A stretch of DNA of 64,000 bases, taken from positions 186,001-250,000 of the forward strand of contig CAMYNW010000007.1 of the NCBI GenBank assembly GCA_947259885.1, in the 5' to 3' direction. This stretch comes from an uncultured Gammaproteobacteria bacterium. Lineage in GTDB: Bacteria; Pseudomonadota; Gammaproteobacteria; Arenicellales; Poriferihabitantaceae. The position numbers and the translations under genes were made by a program. Of the stretch, positions 33,531 through 43,541 are shown piece by piece. The notes under the pieces were generated by a model. That model was not told the origin of the DNA and searched no databases. It worked only from the letters and a program-made list of their open reading frames with translations. Every line of letters begins with the position of its first letter. The stretch's first letter is position 1.

Positions 33531-34939
33531 CCGGTGACCCTCTCTGGAACAGGTTTTACTGGATCGGCTTTAATCCAGCCTGGCTTAAAGCCAAACCAGA
33601 ACAATAATACAACGCTGGCAATGGAATAGATCCATTTCATTGACATTGCGAGATTTGGTGTTTGCACCCACCAAATGTACAACCCGCTAAGGACAAGTAA
33701 AAGCGACACCACAAACAGCAGAAATCCACTGAATCCCAGGTTATCGCCAGTACCGCTATAGCAAGGCATTAACAGGAAAAACAGGAAGTACACCACGGTT
33801 AAAAACTGGGCCATAGCGGTATACTCTAGGGTAGGCGCAAGAGTCCCAAGCCATCCGAGCACCAGGAAAGTGATCGCGAATATAATTAAAAACATTCGAG
33901 TCAGTGGACCCTTGTAGCGCACGGATTTGACTGGACTGCGATCAAGCCATGGAAGGAAAAAGAACACCACGATAGCAGCACCCATTGCCAAAACACCCCA
34001 CACCTGGGTTCCCGCAAAACTGGGCACCGCACGAAGAATGGCGTAGTAAGGAGTAAAATACCAGACCGGTGCAATATGCTCCGGTGTCTTAAGAGGATTT
34101 GCCGGCTCAAAATTAGGTTGCTCTATAAAATATCCTCCCAACTCCGGCACAAAAAACACCACTGCAAAGAACAGGCCCAGAAAAACCACCAGGCCCATTA
34201 CGTCTTTAACCGTAAAATAAGGGTGGAACGGCACCCCATCCGCAGGCGCATCTTTACTCCAACGGTTTCCCTTGGGGCCCTTTTTTATCTCAATACCATC
34301 CGGATTATTAGAGCCGACCTGGTGCAAGGCTAGTATGTGTAGATAAACGAGAGCCACAAGAATGAACGGAATTAAGTAGTGAAACGCGTAAAAACGGTTC
34401 AATGTGATGTCGGAGATAACATAGTCTCCACGTATCCATTCCGACAATGTCCCACCAATGATTGGCAAAGTTTCGAATAGATTCACGATTACTTGTGCCC
34501 CCCAATAGGACATCTGCCCCCATGGCAGCAGATAGCCGAAGAACGCAGTGGCCATCATCGCGATATAGATGATCATGCCGAATATCCAGATCAGTTCTCT
34601 TGGGTTTTTGTATGAGCCATACATTAACCCACGGAACATATGCAGATAAATCACGATGAAAAAGAATGAGGACCCCGTGGAATGCATATATCGTACAAAC
34701 CAACCACCCCATACGTCCCGCATGATGTACTCAACTGAAGCAAAGGCAAGGTCTGCATCCGGCTTATAGTTCATTGCTAGTAAGATGCCTGTAACAATCT
34801 GAAGCACCAGCACCACCATCGCCAAGCTACCGAAAAAATACCAGAAATTAAAATTCTTCGGTGCGTAGTACTCAGTAAGATGATCCTTGACCACTTGGGC
34901 CACCGGAAGGCGGTCGTTAAACCAGTCATTAAAACTCAT
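33527..34939 (-). CDS. petB: Cytochrome b of the bc1 complex
   Basis: GYLLPWGQMSYWGAQVIVNLF; multi-TM; context. Confidence 0.96.
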   Translation of the reverse strand: MSFNDWFNDRLPVAQVVKDHLTEYYAPKNFNFWYFFGSLAMVVLVLQIVTGILLAMNYKPDADLAFASVEYIMRDVWGGWFVRYMHSTGSSFFFIVIYLHMFRGLMYGSYKNPRELIWIFGMIIYIAMMATAFFGYLLPWGQMSYWGAQVIVNLFETLPIIGGTLSEWIRGDYVISDITLNRFYAFHYLIPFILVALVYLHILALHQVGSNNPDGIEIKKGPKGNRWSKDAPADGVPFHPYFTVKDVMGLVVFLGLFFAVVFFVPELGGYFIEQPNFEPANPLKTPEHIAPVWYFTPYYAILRAVPSFAGTQVWGVLAMGAAIVVFFFLPWLDRSPVKSVRYKGPLTRMFLIIFAITFLVLGWLGTLAPTLEYTAMAQFLTVVYFLFFLLMPCYSGTGDNLGFSGFLLFVVSLLLVLSGLYIWWVQTPNLAMSMKWIYSIASVVLLFWFGFKPGWIKADPVKPVPERVTG

Positions 34940-35517
34940 TATGCAGCCCCCTCGTCAGAACCAATCAAGATCTCACTATCGCTCAGATACATGTGTGGTG
35001 GCACCACAAGGTTTGTCGGTGCAGGAACGTTACTGTAAACGCGGCCGGCAAGGTCAAATCTTGAGCCATGGCAAGCACAAAAAAATGCACCATCAGTACT
35101 TGCGACAAGTTCAGACCGATATTTAGGAGAACAACCAAGATGCGTGCAGATGCCAACAAGTACCAGAATTTCTTGTTTGATGGAGCGGTACTCGTTTTGC
35201 GCGTATCCAGGCTGTTGTTGTTTTTCCGAAGCTGGGTCTACCAGCAGGTCGACCATGCTGGGCAGAAAATCTAACGCTTCCTGGCTTCGGCGAATGATCC
35301 ATACTGGCTTGCCGCGCCATTCAACTGTGAGCTGCTGACCGGTTTCCAGCTTGCTGATATCTACTTTAACCGGAGCGCCCGCGGCTTTGGCTTTTTCACT
35401 CGGAACCATGCTACCGGCAAATGGTACCAGGAGCGCAGCGCCCCCGACCACTCCCAGCCCAGATGTGGCAATAGTAAGCATTCGCCGACGCTTGTAATCT
35501 ACATGATCGTCAGTCAC
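34939..35517 (-). CDS. petA: Rieske iron-sulfur subunit of the bc1 complex
   Basis: CTHLGCSPKY...FFCACHGSRFDLAGRV. Confidence 0.96.
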   Translation of the reverse strand: MTDDHVDYKRRRMLTIATSGLGVVGGAALLVPFAGSMVPSEKAKAAGAPVKVDISKLETGQQLTVEWRGKPVWIIRRSQEALDFLPSMVDLLVDPASEKQQQPGYAQNEYRSIKQEILVLVGICTHLGCSPKYRSELVASTDGAFFCACHGSRFDLAGRVYSNVPAPTNLVVPPHMYLSDSEILIGSDEGAA

Positions 35518-35842
35518 GGTTTACCTCAAAAATGAATAATAAAAGTGTTTGGTGCCCGGCATCCGCTAGTTTTCGGAGTCTAGTCGCAGGCTGGTTTTTC
35601 ACGACCACCTCTCCGCTCAAACCACAGGCTAGCCCCCGGGCTTCTTCGTGGCCTAAGTAAGCGGCCAATTATATCAAAAATCTTGAAAATTAACCCGTGT
35701 TGAGAATGTTCCTGTTGTGATAGTGACGGGGACGTTCATAAGATGACCAAGCCTTCTGCTTAGCAGGTTGCAGGATACGATTGTCTGCTTTGCAAATTAG
35801 TCGATATGTGGTTCTATGCGCTGTTTAAATTCGGACTAAACC

Positions 35843-36655
35843 ATGCAAATCGAAGATAAAGTCGCGGTAGTGACCGGAGCCGCAAGTGGCATAGGCAAAG
35901 CCGTCGCGCAGTGCCTAGTATCCCGCGGAGCCCGCGCGGTCGCAATGGCCGATCTGACCGACGAAGTGCACAATTGGGCGGATGATCTAAATAAAGAAGC
36001 CGGAACAACCGTCGCCACCGCTTTCCAGGGTGATGTGAGTAAGACTGAGTTTCGGCAGCATGTATTTTCTGAAACAGCAAAAAAAGGTATTCCGAGGATT
36101 TGTGTCCCCGCCGCCGGCATATTGCGTGACGCCATGGCAGTAAAAATTGATAAGGAAACCGGTAAATCTGAACTGTATTCAGAAGATTTATTCCGGCTGG
36201 TGCTGGAGGTGAATTTGATGCACCCCACATACTGGAGCATGCAGATGATGGCGGGTATCGCCGAGCACAGATTAACAGAGAATCTCGGAAAATGGTCCAG
36301 CGACGAGGAAATACAGGGGGTAGCGGTTATTATTGGTTCGGTTTCATCGCGTGGTAATCGTGGCCAAATTTCATACTCAAGCGCTAAATCAGGGCTGAGT
36401 GCGGTAGCAAAAACCCTTAATGCGGAAGGCGCATATTACGGCGTTCAGACTAAGATTATCCATCCTGGATTTGTTGAAACCCCTATGATCGGCCAGTTAC
36501 CTGATGGGATGTTTGAACAACAGTTAAAACAGTTGGTTCCAATTGATAGAATGATTAAACCAGAGGAAATCGCCAGCACTATTATCCATATGGTAGAAAA
36601 TCCAATTATCTCGGGACCGATTTGGGCCGATGGTGGCCTGCCCCCAATGACCTAG
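35843..36655 (+). CDS. Short-chain dehydrogenase/reductase
   Basis: VAVVTGAASGIGKAVAQ; YSSAKSG (YxxxK); C-terminal GPIWADGGLPP. Confidence 0.88.
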   Translation: MQIEDKVAVVTGAASGIGKAVAQCLVSRGARAVAMADLTDEVHNWADDLNKEAGTTVATAFQGDVSKTEFRQHVFSETAKKGIPRICVPAAGILRDAMAVKIDKETGKSELYSEDLFRLVLEVNLMHPTYWSMQMMAGIAEHRLTENLGKWSSDEEIQGVAVIIGSVSSRGNRGQISYSSAKSGLSAVAKTLNAEGAYYGVQTKIIHPGFVETPMIGQLPDGMFEQQLKQLVPIDRMIKPEEIASTIIHMVENPIISGPIWADGGLPPMT

Positions 36656-36688
36656 ACATATCTGATAAAAGCCGATAGGGAGCGAGAA

Positions 36689-36988
36689 ATGGCACAACAA
36701 CCTTTAAATCTTACTGAGCTTCAGCAGCAGCTGGATGAACTAAATCATAACAGTGGTCAGGAATGGTCAATCATCGGTGGCAAGTTGCATAAAACATTCA
36801 GCTTCAAGAATTTTATAGAGGCGTTCGGATTCATGACCGGTGCAGCGATCCATGCGGAAAAACTCAATCATCACCCTGAGTGGTCCAATGTATACCGAAC
36901 TGTGGTGGTAGACCTAGTCACCCATGAAGCAGGTGGGATCACTGAACTAGATTTCAAATTAGCAAAAAAAATGGATTCTCTACTCTGA
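36689..36988 (+). CDS. phhB: 4a-hydroxytetrahydrobiopterin dehydratase
   Basis: KTFSFKNFIEAFGFMTGAAIHAEKLNHHPEWSNVYRTVVVDLVTHEAGGITELDFKLAKKMD. Confidence 0.92.
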   Translation: MAQQPLNLTELQQQLDELNHNSGQEWSIIGGKLHKTFSFKNFIEAFGFMTGAAIHAEKLNHHPEWSNVYRTVVVDLVTHEAGGITELDFKLAKKMDSLL

Positions 36989-36991
36989 TTA

Positions 36992-37492
36992 ATGTCTGAG
37001 AAAACCTCCCATCCATTGAACAATGAGTACACGCACTGGCACGATGTCACCAGTCTGCGCTATCAACTATTTTTACAAAGCCTTACTGCATTAGAACTGG
37101 ATGACGCTAAGAGACATTTGACAGTATTTTCAAATCTCCTGAATACCAGCATCAGATTTAGCGACCAGCGAATTGAAGAACTGTTGGATGAAACAGATGA
37201 ATCAACCCAAATGGTCAAGGCTGATCACTTAATACTAACCAGGACCCTTGCTCTGGCTGAACGTGGTTTAACTGAACTGCAGCAGCTGGAGCAAGCGCGA
37301 CCCTCTTCACTACGCGCTGAACTGGTTAACCGATTGGATATTTTTGTGCGCTTGAACAATATCTTGTCCCGGCACCAAATACGACAGATAGAATCGCTAT
37401 TCCCAATGTTCGAGGCGAAAGTGAGTGAACAGGAAGCCGTTTCCCTTGCAAGTAACTATACCGAGGCAATGCAGCAGGCCCATCCGAATTGA
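36992..37492 (+). CDS. Hypothetical helical protein, possibly hemerythrin-like four-helix bundle
   Basis: Helical, with spaced H/E residues (HWHDV, DHLILTRTL, RHQIRQIESLFP); stop overlaps addB-like start. Confidence 0.5.
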   Translation: MSEKTSHPLNNEYTHWHDVTSLRYQLFLQSLTALELDDAKRHLTVFSNLLNTSIRFSDQRIEELLDETDESTQMVKADHLILTRTLALAERGLTELQQLEQARPSSLRAELVNRLDIFVRLNNILSRHQIRQIESLFPMFEAKVSEQEAVSLASNYTEAMQQAHPN

Positions 37493-40200
37493 GCCCGTCA
37501 TCGGTATTCAATGCAATTGACTACGGTGCCACGGTTATCACAGCCACCCGCCGCCTTTCCAGAGAACTGATAAGGCAATTCGATCAAGCCCGCTTTCAAT
37601 CTGGCGATCACGCCTGGCCCAGTGCCGATGTGCTGCCCTGGGACGCCTGGATTCGTCGTTGTTGGAACGATATTGCGCCACTAGTTCAAAACCAGCCACT
37701 GGTTCTAACAGAAGGCCAGCTGGAGGTCATGTGGTCTCAAATTGTCACCACCGATATAGGTCGAACTGAATCGAGCAACCTTCCACTTTGGAACACCAGA
37801 GCCACTGCTCGGGCCGCTATCCGGACACTTCGACTGGTCAGAGACTGGCAGATTGACAACGAGCAATTAAAAAAATCTGCACACCCGGATCACCGTTGTT
37901 TTGTTCGCTGGTTAAAGGCATATGAAGCTGAGTGCAGGGATAAGAATTGGATTGATCGATCCCAGATTGCAGATCTTCTGTTGCAGAATATTAAAATTTT
38001 AAATCCCCGAAATATCCACCTTATCGGCTTTGACCGATTGCTACCCAAGCAACAAGCACTTGTTCATGCACTTAAACAGAAAGGAATACCGCTCCAAATA
38101 CGATCGCACAGCGCGATGGATAATTCGTTTATCAAGAGATTTGAATTTACCGACGAATTGTCGCAATGGATGGCCGCTGGTAATTGGGCCAGAGAAAAAC
38201 TGGAACACAACCCAAACTGCAAGACTGCGATTGTAGCTCCTGACCTCGCGAAATCTATGGTCAATATAGAATACGCGTTGAGACAAACACTGTGCCCATT
38301 GGATCTTGTAGAAGTCGAAGACAGCAGCAGGCTCCCGTTCCATCTATCTCTTGGCACTAGCCTTAGCAAGCAACCCGTCATAACTAGCGCCATAAATCTT
38401 CTGCTCGCTGCAAATTGTCGAAACGTTGCAATTGATCAAATAAGCGATTTGATATTATCTCCGCATGTCCATGGCGCCAGCGAGGAATTGGCAGCACGAA
38501 GCACGTTGGACATTGAGCTACGAAAGCGCCTGGCAACAAAATCCAGCATTATACAAGTGCTTGAATATCTGGATTATCAGTTAGCAAAACACAAACGCGA
38601 CCAGTGCCCAAAACTTCGCTCGGTTTTAAGTAATTGTATTCGCTTGGTGAATCAATCTCCCCCAAAAGACAGCTTCAACGCCTGGTCGAAACTATTCGAT
38701 AAGTTACTGCAGAATTTCGGTTGGCCCGCGGGCGTATATCTCGACAGCGATAGTTTTCAGGGCGTGCGGGCATTTCGTGAACAGCTGCATCGATTTGGTG
38801 AACTTGACCTGAATTCTCCATCGGTCAGCCTCGATTCCGCATTGGCTTGGTTTCATCAGAGACTCGATAACAAAATATTTCAGGCTGAAGCATCTGAAAC
38901 GCAGGTTGAGGTGATGGGTGTGATAGAGATGGCAGGGCTTGAGTTTGATTACCTTTGGTTTGGTGGATTGGTCGAAACCGATTGGCCTCCAAGATTAAAT
39001 ATAGACCCATTTATTCCTGTTTCTGTTCAACGTGAGGCAGGTATCGAGCAAGCGTCTGCCAGCGACAACCTGAGTTATGCCGAAGCGCAACAGCATCGAT
39101 TGTTCGCTAGCGCCAGAGAAATAATTTGTAGCCATCATCTTTTCGAATCAGAAATTATGATGGAGCCGAGCTCCCTATTGAATATGAAGATGCCTGAAAC
39201 ATTTTCACAGGTAGAAATTCCACAAACTATAGATCAACGACTCAACCAGCAACGATCCGCACTTAGCTTTGTAGAAGATACAAGAGGCCCAGCATTGAGC
39301 ATCGGTCGCGCGATAGACGGTGGAAGCGGATTGATTCAGGCTCAGTCGCTGTGTCCCCGGGGTGCTTTCGCCCGCTTTCGACTGGGGGCTGAAACACTGC
39401 ATGATAATGAGCCTGGACTGGACACTCTGGAACGCGGTTCACTAGTACACAAAGTACTCGAAATGACATGGCAATCGCTTGGCACATCAAGCGAGCTCCA
39501 CTCGATTTCACTCGATCAACTCGAGGAGCTTATTTCGCAATGTAGTATGCGCGCATTAAGACGTTTCCAGCCTGGTAGTGGCTGTGGTGATCAATATTTC
39601 TTAAGTGTAAAGCGCTGGCTCGTCGCCACTTTACTGGAGTGGTTTTCAATAGAGCGATATAGAAATCAACCTTTTGAAATACTGAGTGTTGAACAAAAGA
39701 GTCAACTCAACCTTGCTGGCCTGCCATTATGTTTTAAGATTGATCGTATCGATCGATTAGACGACGGCTCGCTGATATTAATCGATTACAAAACCGGAAG
39801 CCGAAACTCAGTTAACAACTGGACTTCGGAGCGGCCACAGGCGCCCCAGCTTCCACTTTATGCCTTATCACAGGAATCTCCCATTGAAGCCGTTACCTGG
39901 GCACAGGTTAGACTGGGACAATGCCAATTTATCGGACTCTCGAACCGACATGAGTTCGGCGTCGAAGGCGCGGGAGAAATTGGCGTTAAAAAACTTGAAC
40001 AACATAAAGTTATTGCTGAGCATTTTTCTGACTGGAATGGGCTGCTGTCATTCTGGAACCAGGCGCTCGGTAGTATCGCAACTGAATTCATTAATGGGGA
40101 TGCGAGACGTGATCCCGCAAACCTGGGCGTGTGTACCCACTGCCCCACACCTGTAATTTGTCGTAATAGTGATCGTGCGGGTGTAGAGGTCGAAATATGA
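37489..40200 (+). CDS. AddB-like inactivated helicase / PD-(D/E)XK nuclease with Fe-S cluster motif
   Basis: ILIDYKTG nuclease motif; C-terminal CTHCPTPVIC plus QSLCPRGAFARFRL Cys. Confidence 0.85.
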   Translation: MSPSSVFNAIDYGATVITATRRLSRELIRQFDQARFQSGDHAWPSADVLPWDAWIRRCWNDIAPLVQNQPLVLTEGQLEVMWSQIVTTDIGRTESSNLPLWNTRATARAAIRTLRLVRDWQIDNEQLKKSAHPDHRCFVRWLKAYEAECRDKNWIDRSQIADLLLQNIKILNPRNIHLIGFDRLLPKQQALVHALKQKGIPLQIRSHSAMDNSFIKRFEFTDELSQWMAAGNWAREKLEHNPNCKTAIVAPDLAKSMVNIEYALRQTLCPLDLVEVEDSSRLPFHLSLGTSLSKQPVITSAINLLLAANCRNVAIDQISDLILSPHVHGASEELAARSTLDIELRKRLATKSSIIQVLEYLDYQLAKHKRDQCPKLRSVLSNCIRLVNQSPPKDSFNAWSKLFDKLLQNFGWPAGVYLDSDSFQGVRAFREQLHRFGELDLNSPSVSLDSALAWFHQRLDNKIFQAEASETQVEVMGVIEMAGLEFDYLWFGGLVETDWPPRLNIDPFIPVSVQREAGIEQASASDNLSYAEAQQHRLFASAREIICSHHLFESEIMMEPSSLLNMKMPETFSQVEIPQTIDQRLNQQRSALSFVEDTRGPALSIGRAIDGGSGLIQAQSLCPRGAFARFRLGAETLHDNEPGLDTLERGSLVHKVLEMTWQSLGTSSELHSISLDQLEELISQCSMRALRRFQPGSGCGDQYFLSVKRWLVATLLEWFSIERYRNQPFEILSVEQKSQLNLAGLPLCFKIDRIDRLDDGSLILIDYKTGSRNSVNNWTSERPQAPQLPLYALSQESPIEAVTWAQVRLGQCQFIGLSNRHEFGVEGAGEIGVKKLEQHKVIAEHFSDWNGLLSFWNQALGSIATEFINGDARRDPANLGVCTHCPTPVICRNSDRAGVEVEI

Positions 40201-43200
40201 AACCCCCTGTGGACCAGGAGGCGCGTGAATGCGCACTCGATCCCTCGAAGTCCGTCATCATACAGGCTCCAGCAGGGTCGGGAAAAACCGGATTGTTAAT
40301 ACGTCGATTTCTTATGCTGCTTGCGCGCGTGGAGGAGCCAGAACAAATTCTCAGCATTACCTTCACTCGAAAGGCCACTGCAGAAATGCAACGGCGCGTT
40401 ACGGGTGCTTTGCAAGGGGTTGATGATGAAGGCAACCCGGAAAGTGATCCTGAATTAAAAAAACTGGCTGCGGATGCGCTGGCCAACGATCACAAACAGG
40501 GTTGGAATCTAGTCCAAAATACCAGACGACTGCGCATTCAAACTATTGACAGCCTCTGTAGCGAACTGGTGCAACGAATGCCCTGGTCATCTCGTTTTGG
40601 CGCCGCACCTACCATCCTTGAGGAGGCTGAGGAATTCTATAGCGAAGCCGCCAACCGCACGCTTGCTCATCTTGAAGATGATGACAACAATCAACTATCA
40701 AAAGCCTGCAGTCAGGTAATCAATTTACTAGATGCCAATTTAGGGGCAGCAATTGAATTAATTGCTGGGATGCTTAGAAAGCGGGACAAATGGATGCGAC
40801 TGCTTGGTGGACATCAGAGAGCATTGCTGGAGTCGTGGTGGCAACAGACTATCGAAGACAGCCTGGTTCGATGTAACGCGCTAATGACTGATGATATGCG
40901 CCAGCATCTTGGCGAATTGGCTCCCTATGCGGCTCAAAATATTCAAACCTACAACCGAGAGAAGCACAAACCAACTTCAAGATTAGAATACTGCGTCAGC
41001 ATGCAGGGATTTCCGAAGCCGGCCCCTGACCAGCTGGAATATTGGCAAGGGATTACCGAACTACTGCTGCTCGCCAACGGCAAGGGATTACGAAAAGCCG
41101 TAAACGTTCAATCTGGTTTCCCTCAGTCCGATGCAGACAAGAAAAAAAATATGTCTGCACTGCTCGAGGCACTGCGGGAAAATACCGCGCTTGAACGTGC
41201 ACTTGTCTGGATACACAGACTGCCTGGTGCATACTACTCCGACGATCAATGGCAATCACTGGATGCCATTCTAACGCTGCTACCGATAGCAGCAGCAGAA
41301 CTTAAACTGCTGTTTAGTGAAAATAATCAAGCGGACTATATTGAATTGTCACAGCGTGCTGAACTCGCACTGGGTGACCAATCCGCACCCACTGACCTCG
41401 CGCTCATTTTTGATTATCAGATTAGGCATATATTGGTTGACGAATTTCAGGATACTTCAACCGGTCAGCTAAGTCTGCTCGAAAAATTATTTGAAGGGTG
41501 GCAATCCGATGATGGGCGCAGCGCATTCTTTGTTGGCGACCCAATGCAGTCTATCTATCGATTTAGAGAGGCAGAAGTCGCAAACTTCCTGCACACGCAG
41601 ACACATGGCATTGGTGATGTCATGCCCAAATCATTGTTGTTGAGAACTAACTTTCGCTCAGACAAGAAGATAGTGGACTGGGTAAATACCGTGTTTTTTC
41701 AAGTCATGCCTGATCGTAGCGACGAAATCAATGGAGCCGTCAGTTATGCGGCCGCTGATTCTTTCCTCACTGGTCAAACTGGTTGCAAGGTCGAAATACA
41801 TCCAAGTGTCGATGCAACTCCAGAGATGGAAGCATCAAGGCTTTCGAATCTGGTGGCGACCTTGTTGAAGCATCATCCGAAAGAGAAAATTGCAATCCTT
41901 GGGCGCACCAGAAGCAGCTTGACGGAGATTGCTCGAGCTCTGAACCTGTGCGGAATAGCTTTTCAAGGTATCAAGTTACAAAGGCTTGGAGAACGACAAG
42001 CCATCCAGGACCTGCATGCATTGACCTGCGCTATTCAACAACCTGCCGACCGTGTCGCCTGGCTTGGTCTGATGCGCGCACCATGGTGCGGACTGAGCCT
42101 TAGTGAAATGACCCACCTGTTCGGTGATGATCGTTGTCAACCTGTATTGATGAGTTTGACCAATGCACCCAATCTCGAGAAGTTGAGTTTAGACTGCCAA
42201 GCAAACATGCGAAGAGTAGTTGAGGTTATGGAACGAAGCCGCACTCGACGCGGTCGCGTGCCCCTATGGAAAAACCTCGAAGCCACTTGGATCGCCCTGG
42301 GAGGGCCGGCGTGCGTAGAGCCATCGGATCTCGATGATTGCCAGCGATTTATCAGCCTAGTGCGCGAACTTGAATGTGATGGGGTTATGATTAATAAATC
42401 TTCACTCGACTCGTCAATTCGCGAGCTTTGGGCGAGTACAAATGTTGATAGTCTTGTGCAACTACTCACCATCCATGCCGCAAAAGGCCTCGAATTCGAC
42501 ACCGTTATAATTCCGGGACTGGAGCGGCGAACCAGAACCAACGACCCAGAATTGCTTAGGTTCCGCAGCCTGCCTGACCGATTATTACTTGCTCCGAAAC
42601 CAGCCAGCGAAAACCGGGAGGACCCGTTCTACCGTTATCTGGGCCAATTAGAAACTGAACATTTACACAACGAAGCTACGAGACTACTGTATGTTGCCTG
42701 CACCCGCGCGCGCCGACGCCTGCACCTGTTTGGAAACGTTAAATCAAACCAAAAAGGGGAAATAAGTCAGCCAGCTACGATGTCTTTTTTAGCCTTACTT
42801 TGGCCGTCAATTAGTGCAACGTTTGAAAATTGTCATCAGCAAAAGGGGAACATTTCAGAAGTCGACGCTCCGGCAGATACATTTGCAGAGTGTATGGTTG
42901 AAAGATTGCCTGCAGGGTGGCGCCTGCCAGCATTGCCAAAATCGATACAGATTCTAAAAACAGCGCCTGACACCGATAGCAACCCTGATAGTGCGATCGA
43001 GTTTGATTGGGCTGGTGAAACAGCCAGAATCTGCGGCATTGTCATACATCGTGTTCTGCAGAATGTTGATCGAGTTGGTTGGGAACGCTGGCGCCGGCAA
43101 CCAGCTAGCTCTGAAACTCGAAATCAGTGGCGGGCAAACTTGATTGAGGCGGGGATTTCGGCCTATGAATCTGATGAGGCGCTCACTTTGGTAGAAAGCG

Positions 43201-43541
43201 CGGTAAAAAACGCGCGTGCAGACTCCCAGGCAGAGTGGATTTTTTCACCTAAACATCAGAACATTATTACCGAATGGCCCGTTACTGGCGTGATTAACAA
43301 CAACATTTGGCATTGTGTAATCGACCGGAGCTTTATCGATGAAAATGGCACACGCTGGATCATCGATTTTAAATCCAGTCGGCACGAACAGCAGCAAGAC
43401 TTGGCTCAATTCATAGTTCAGGAGAAGGAGCGTTACCGCAGCACACTGGAGCGATATGCCGCGATAGTAAAGGTCCTGGACCCACGCCCGATTCGAACAG
43501 CGCTTTACTACCCGGTGTTGCAGAGATTTGAAGAACTATAA
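40197..43541 (+). CDS. UvrD/AddA-like ATP-dependent exonuclease helicase subunit
   Basis: QAPAGSGKTGLLIRRFLMLL (Walker A), DEFQDTSTGQ, TIHAAKGLEFDTVIIPG, WIIDFKSS nuclease motif. Confidence 0.92.
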   Translation: MKPPVDQEARECALDPSKSVIIQAPAGSGKTGLLIRRFLMLLARVEEPEQILSITFTRKATAEMQRRVTGALQGVDDEGNPESDPELKKLAADALANDHKQGWNLVQNTRRLRIQTIDSLCSELVQRMPWSSRFGAAPTILEEAEEFYSEAANRTLAHLEDDDNNQLSKACSQVINLLDANLGAAIELIAGMLRKRDKWMRLLGGHQRALLESWWQQTIEDSLVRCNALMTDDMRQHLGELAPYAAQNIQTYNREKHKPTSRLEYCVSMQGFPKPAPDQLEYWQGITELLLLANGKGLRKAVNVQSGFPQSDADKKKNMSALLEALRENTALERALVWIHRLPGAYYSDDQWQSLDAILTLLPIAAAELKLLFSENNQADYIELSQRAELALGDQSAPTDLALIFDYQIRHILVDEFQDTSTGQLSLLEKLFEGWQSDDGRSAFFVGDPMQSIYRFREAEVANFLHTQTHGIGDVMPKSLLLRTNFRSDKKIVDWVNTVFFQVMPDRSDEINGAVSYAAADSFLTGQTGCKVEIHPSVDATPEMEASRLSNLVATLLKHHPKEKIAILGRTRSSLTEIARALNLCGIAFQGIKLQRLGERQAIQDLHALTCAIQQPADRVAWLGLMRAPWCGLSLSEMTHLFGDDRCQPVLMSLTNAPNLEKLSLDCQANMRRVVEVMERSRTRRGRVPLWKNLEATWIALGGPACVEPSDLDDCQRFISLVRELECDGVMINKSSLDSSIRELWASTNVDSLVQLLTIHAAKGLEFDTVIIPGLERRTRTNDPELLRFRSLPDRLLLAPKPASENREDPFYRYLGQLETEHLHNEATRLLYVACTRARRRLHLFGNVKSNQKGEISQPATMSFLALLWPSISATFENCHQQKGNISEVDAPADTFAECMVERLPAGWRLPALPKSIQILKTAPDTDSNPDSAIEFDWAGETARICGIVIHRVLQNVDRVGWERWRRQPASSETRNQWRANLIEAGISAYESDEALTLVESAVKNARADSQAEWIFSPKHQNIITEWPVTGVINNNIWHCVIDRSFIDENGTRWIIDFKSSRHEQQQDLAQFIVQEKERYRSTLERYAAIVKVLDPRPIRTALYYPVLQRFEEL

